Shown here: positions 60,392 through 64,000 of the stretch, piece after piece
How positions within the stretch are numbered: position 1 is the first letter of the stretch
Layout of the letters: each line of letters starts with the position of its first letter
NCBI GenBank assembly: GCA_016946835.1
Contig: JACVTC010000047.1
Location: 773,001 to 837,000 of the forward strand
Direction of reading: 5' to 3'
DNA length: 64,000 bases
Origin: Neocallimastix lanati (nom. inval.)
Lineage: Eukaryota; Neocallimastigomycota; Neocallimastigomycetes; Neocallimastigales; Neocallimastigaceae
Made by a program: the position numbers and the translations under genes
The notes under the pieces: model-generated
What the model was told of the DNA's origin: nothing
Seen by the model: only the letters and a program-made list of their open reading frames with translations
The model's database searches: none

Positions 60392-61666
60392 TATAATTAA
60401 ATAATTTTATAATAAATTTGTCATGATAATGATAATAATGATGGCAATTTACACAAAAAAAAAAAAAAAATGAAATAAAATTAAATAAATTAATTAATAA
60501 ATAAATATTAGATAGAGATATTCTAAATTTCAATACTAATTAATTAATTATTAATATATTAATATTAACCATTTTCATCTAGAATCGGGATAGCAGAAAT
60601 ACGATGAGTTTTGAAATTTTCGATAACTTGAATTAAAGGAGTATCAACTCTAGCAGTAACTATATCCTTATAATTACCAATATTTAGTTCTTGTAATGTA
60701 CGTTGAAGTCTTAATTTATCATTACACTAAACCAAAATAATATATTACAATTATATATAATTAGTAATATTTAATTTTTGTTATTATAACTTTTTTTTAA
60801 TTCTACTACTATTATATATAAATTTGATAAATTAAAAATAATTTTATAAATTATTATTATTTCTTCTATTTTTCATATAAAATAAATCCAAAGAAAAAAA
60901 AAATACATATATATATATATATATATACAACTTACATTTGCACCTATGAATTTTAAAATTTTATATTGAGATAAAACTGAAATAATCATTTCATTATTAT
61001 CAGAATCACGTTCGACTAATGGTAAACGATGAAGTGTATTTTCTGACATAATCCTTGCTGCTTCATATAACGATTTCATAGGATGTATATAATCAATTTT
61101 TCTATGTGGAGCTTGAATCTTTCTTTCAATTTCTTTAATAATTAATTAAATATATATATTTTATGATGTTGAAAAAATACATATATTAATAATTATAGCA
61201 AAATAGTAATTATTAATTATTTTATTTTTTTTTTTTATTACAATATAACAATGTGTATATTATATACCTTCTAATGAGCGAATCTTTAAAATTTCAATTT
61301 CTTCTAATGCTTCTTCATAAGATGAATGATGATAACTATTATCAAGATAATTAATTTCAATTAATATAGAGTATTTCATAAATATTCTATAAATATTATT
61401 TTATTTTATAACTTTATATATATTATATAATATTATTTTACTAATAATAAATCAAGTGAATGAAATCTGTAACACTAATATAAATTACAATTCATTATAT
61501 TAATATTAATGTTCATTATATTTATTTTAAAAATAAAGAGATAATTATAATAAATATTTATGAATAATATTAATAAATATAAAATTATGTAAATAGATTG
61601 ACAATGGACAATTAAAATTTATATATATGAATAAATTAAAATTTATATAATTAGTACTTTTTATTT

Positions 61667-61714
<48 letters not shown>

Positions 61715-62533
61715 TGTATAATATGTACCTAAGCATTCCCGCAAATCTTTCGTTCGTTGAATCCCATAATGGAGCTGATTGTAATCCTGATTTAATAACA
61801 TTTTTTAATTTTTATATTTTAATAAAAAAAATAATAATAAATAAATAAATAAATAAATAATGTTATTTATTTTATTGAAATTTTGAAATTTTGAAATTTA
61901 AAAATTATTATTTTATTAATGATTCTACCATGTTGAATTAATGCAGCAAGAGCTTTTTTAACAAGTAAAGAAGTATCAAAAACACATAATTTTGAAGAAA
62001 CTGAAAGTAAATCATAACTTTTTTTTTTTTTTTTTTTTTGTAATTATTTAATATTATTAAATAAAATAAAATTTATATCATTATTTTCATTTAAATTTAT
62101 AAATTGTATTTATAAGTTTTGATTTAATTTATTAAATATATGTAAAAAAAAATAATAATAATAATAATATTACAAATAATAAAAACAATAAGTTAAGATT
62201 AATATTATTAAAGATTAAATATTGTCAATTAATCAAACATCAAATTGTATTTCATATTATTAAAAAAAATAATAAAATAAAAAATAAAATAAATGAAATA
62301 AAAAAATATAATATTAATAATTATAATAAAAAAAAAAAAAAAAAAAAAAAAAAGAAACTTCAAATATAAAATAAAAAGTATAATATTCACCAGCTGTGTT
62401 TCTTAAGTTGTTGACAAATAGAATGTTTTGCAGCCTCTATTGAAGGGGCAGTTGGACCTGTTCCAGATTCATTTTCAATAAAAGGAAATGCATCATCATT
62501 TTGCCATGGATCTCCTGATTCATTTGTTTCCAT
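59566..62533 (-). CDS. SNF4: AMPK/SNF1 gamma subunit, Snf4-like
   Basis: Regulatory nucleotide-binding subunit of the SNF1/AMPK energy-sensing kinase. Ten exons on the minus strand: 62391-62533, 61929-62017, 61729-61786, 61268-61386, 60936-61132, 60570-60726, 60292-60329, 59969-60040, 59816-59885 and 59566-59663; 1041 bp, 346 aa (yeast Snf4 is 322), all phases consistent. Four CBS repeats are seen in order. CBS1: SSKLCVFDTSLLVKKALAAL, SAPLWDSTNERFAGML. CBS2: IHPMKSLYEAARIM, LPLVERDSDNNEMIISVLSQ and YKILKFIGAN. CBS3: IVTARVDTPLIQVIENFKTH, RISAIPILDENG, VLDVYEKYDVM. CBS4: FEGIHTCAVTDTLYSILET, VVHRFIVVDS and LVGVAACSDILSYLV. The N-terminal 30 residues (acidic, from ATG at 62533) are unique. The second exon begins after a poly-A-rich acceptor; the later AG at 62001 would break the frame. 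Exons as small as 38 bp occur. Confidence 0.95.
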
Positions 62534-62673
62534 TTTATACTTAACTTAATTTAATATTGTTATTTTCAATTAATAATTTTGCTGATTGTATTTTTACTAT
62601 TTTGTTTTTAAATAAACCTTCTTTTTTTTTTTTTCACTCCACAACAAAAAATATCTATATATATATATATATA

Positions 62674-62719
<46 letters not shown>

Positions 62720-64000
62720 AATAATTATATATTAATATTTTGTATATAATTTTAAATATTTATATAAATATCAAATAATACTATTTTATTTAATGAAGTA
62801 ATAATGATGTTGAAATATTATATATATATATTATTATTATTATTATTTTGAAATTGAATTTTCAAATTTTTAAAATAAACAATTTTTAAAGAAAAGTTTT
62901 AAATTAAATTGTTTTTAATAATTATTAATATTACTATTAATTATAATAAAATAGTAAATTTATTTTATATTTTATATACTATATTATATTACTTTTCAAG
63001 GAAACAAAAAAAAAAAAAAAAAGGCTTACAAAACTTAGAAATCAATTTTATTTCAAAACAAACTACAATAAACTTTTGTTAAAATATTTTATTTATTTAT
63101 AATATGAAGAATGGAAAAAATTATCAATAATATAAAATCTTTCCATTAATATATAATTAAATAATATATTATTTATAAACTTTAATAGGTATACTTAATA
63201 TTATTTAATATTTTAATGATACAATTAAAAATTTTATATTTAATTTGTAGCACAGTTTTATACATATGGATAATTCATATATAAAATAAAATTATTACTA
63301 TTTAATATATTTTTTTTTTAAGAAATAATGAATTATAATATATCCTCACTTTAAATATTGAAATACGAAAAATAATAATAAAATAATTTAATTAAATAAT
63401 ATATATATTAATATTAAATATATAAATTTTCTATTACATTAATTATTATTATTATTTATTTACATCATGTATTTTTTTAATTTTAATTTTTTTTTGTATA
63501 AATTATATAAATACATTATATGAAAAATTTAAATAAATTTTAAAAAAAAAATTATATATTAATAAAAGATTAGATTACATTGAACTAAATATTAAAAAAG
63601 AGTTTTAAATTTATTATAAAATAGAGTTTAAATTTTTTTTTTTTTAATTTGATATTATTTATTAATTTATATTAAAGATTAAAAAATATATATATAATAC
63701 TTCATAGCCAAAGTTTTTAATTGATTTATAAAATATTATTAAAATATTATTAAAATATTATTAAAATATTATTAAATTATTCTAAAATTTTGATTTAAAT
63801 TATATTAATTCAATATATAAATATAATATTTAAGTTAAATTTCATTAATATTTTATTAATAATTAATAACAAGATTTTTGCAAGTTGATGATTAAATATA
63901 ATATTTTTCTTATGTTTAACTAATATTATTAAAATTGAAATAATAATCAAAATAAAAATTTCAAATTGTTACTTCATTATAAATTTTTACGAATTCCATT
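62534..64000. other. AT-rich non-coding end of window
   Basis: 5' flank of Snf4. It contains (TA)n plus poly-A at 62656-62717, a T run at 63636-63645, and about four units of AAAATATTATT at 63731-63775. No gene seen. Confidence 0.5.

Overview
The window looks like nuclear DNA of a very AT-rich, intron-rich eukaryote, most likely a fungus and most plausibly an anaerobic gut fungus (Neocallimastigomycota). The reasons are the long A/T homopolymers and (AAT)n arrays between genes, short AT-rich introns with GT...AG ends, fungal-type Snf4, Gtr1/RagA, INO80 and sugar-transporter genes, an ABCA-type half transporter, and many APE-type LINE copies. The taxon is an inference. No rRNA, tRNA, CRISPR array, operon or prokaryotic signal was seen.

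Layout. 1-2460 (+): 3' part of an INO80 chromatin-remodelling ATPase. 4270-6679 (+): seven-exon MFS sugar transporter. 7.78-8.34 kb (+) and 9.75-11.07 kb (-): decayed LINE pieces. 12191-12981 (-): three-exon linker histone H1. 16995-18242 (-): single-exon coiled-coil protein. 19.8-32.0 kb: a gene-free cluster of minus-strand LINE copies, including an almost full-length copy (A, 24.27-28.6 kb) and a 5'-truncated copy (B, 28867-31533) with a clean 14-bp target-site duplication. 32621-34489 (-): malate dehydrogenase. 35347-37273 (+): Gtr1/RagA GTPase in nine exons. 38155-40511 (-): unrecognised membrane protein. 43453-43695 (+): small Gon7-like protein. 44493-44716: GC-rich, highly foldable island ending in a T run, a candidate structured RNA. 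45640-49355 (-): ABCA-type half ABC transporter. 50294-50355: perfect 29-bp-stem hairpin. 50.76-53.25 kb (-): another decayed LINE, next to a ~415-bp (ATT)n array. 54884-58627 (-): DALR-domain protein (DALRD3-like). 59566-62533 (-): AMPK gamma subunit Snf4 in ten exons. The last 1.5 kb is non-coding AT-rich DNA.

The genes are ordinary, separately transcribed housekeeping, nutrient-sensing (Snf4, Gtr1), transport and chromatin genes, and nothing shows that they form a functional cluster. Exon models were made by hand. For the sugar transporter, H1, MDH, Gtr1, the membrane protein, the ABC transporter, the DALR protein and Snf4, the exon lengths sum to whole codons and the phases agree at every junction.

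I did not find a convincing new biological system. The items most worth checking are the structured island at 44.5 kb, the perfect hairpin at 50.3 kb, and the LINE family, which has an RRM-like N-terminus fused to the endonuclease and several kinds of internally deleted derivatives.
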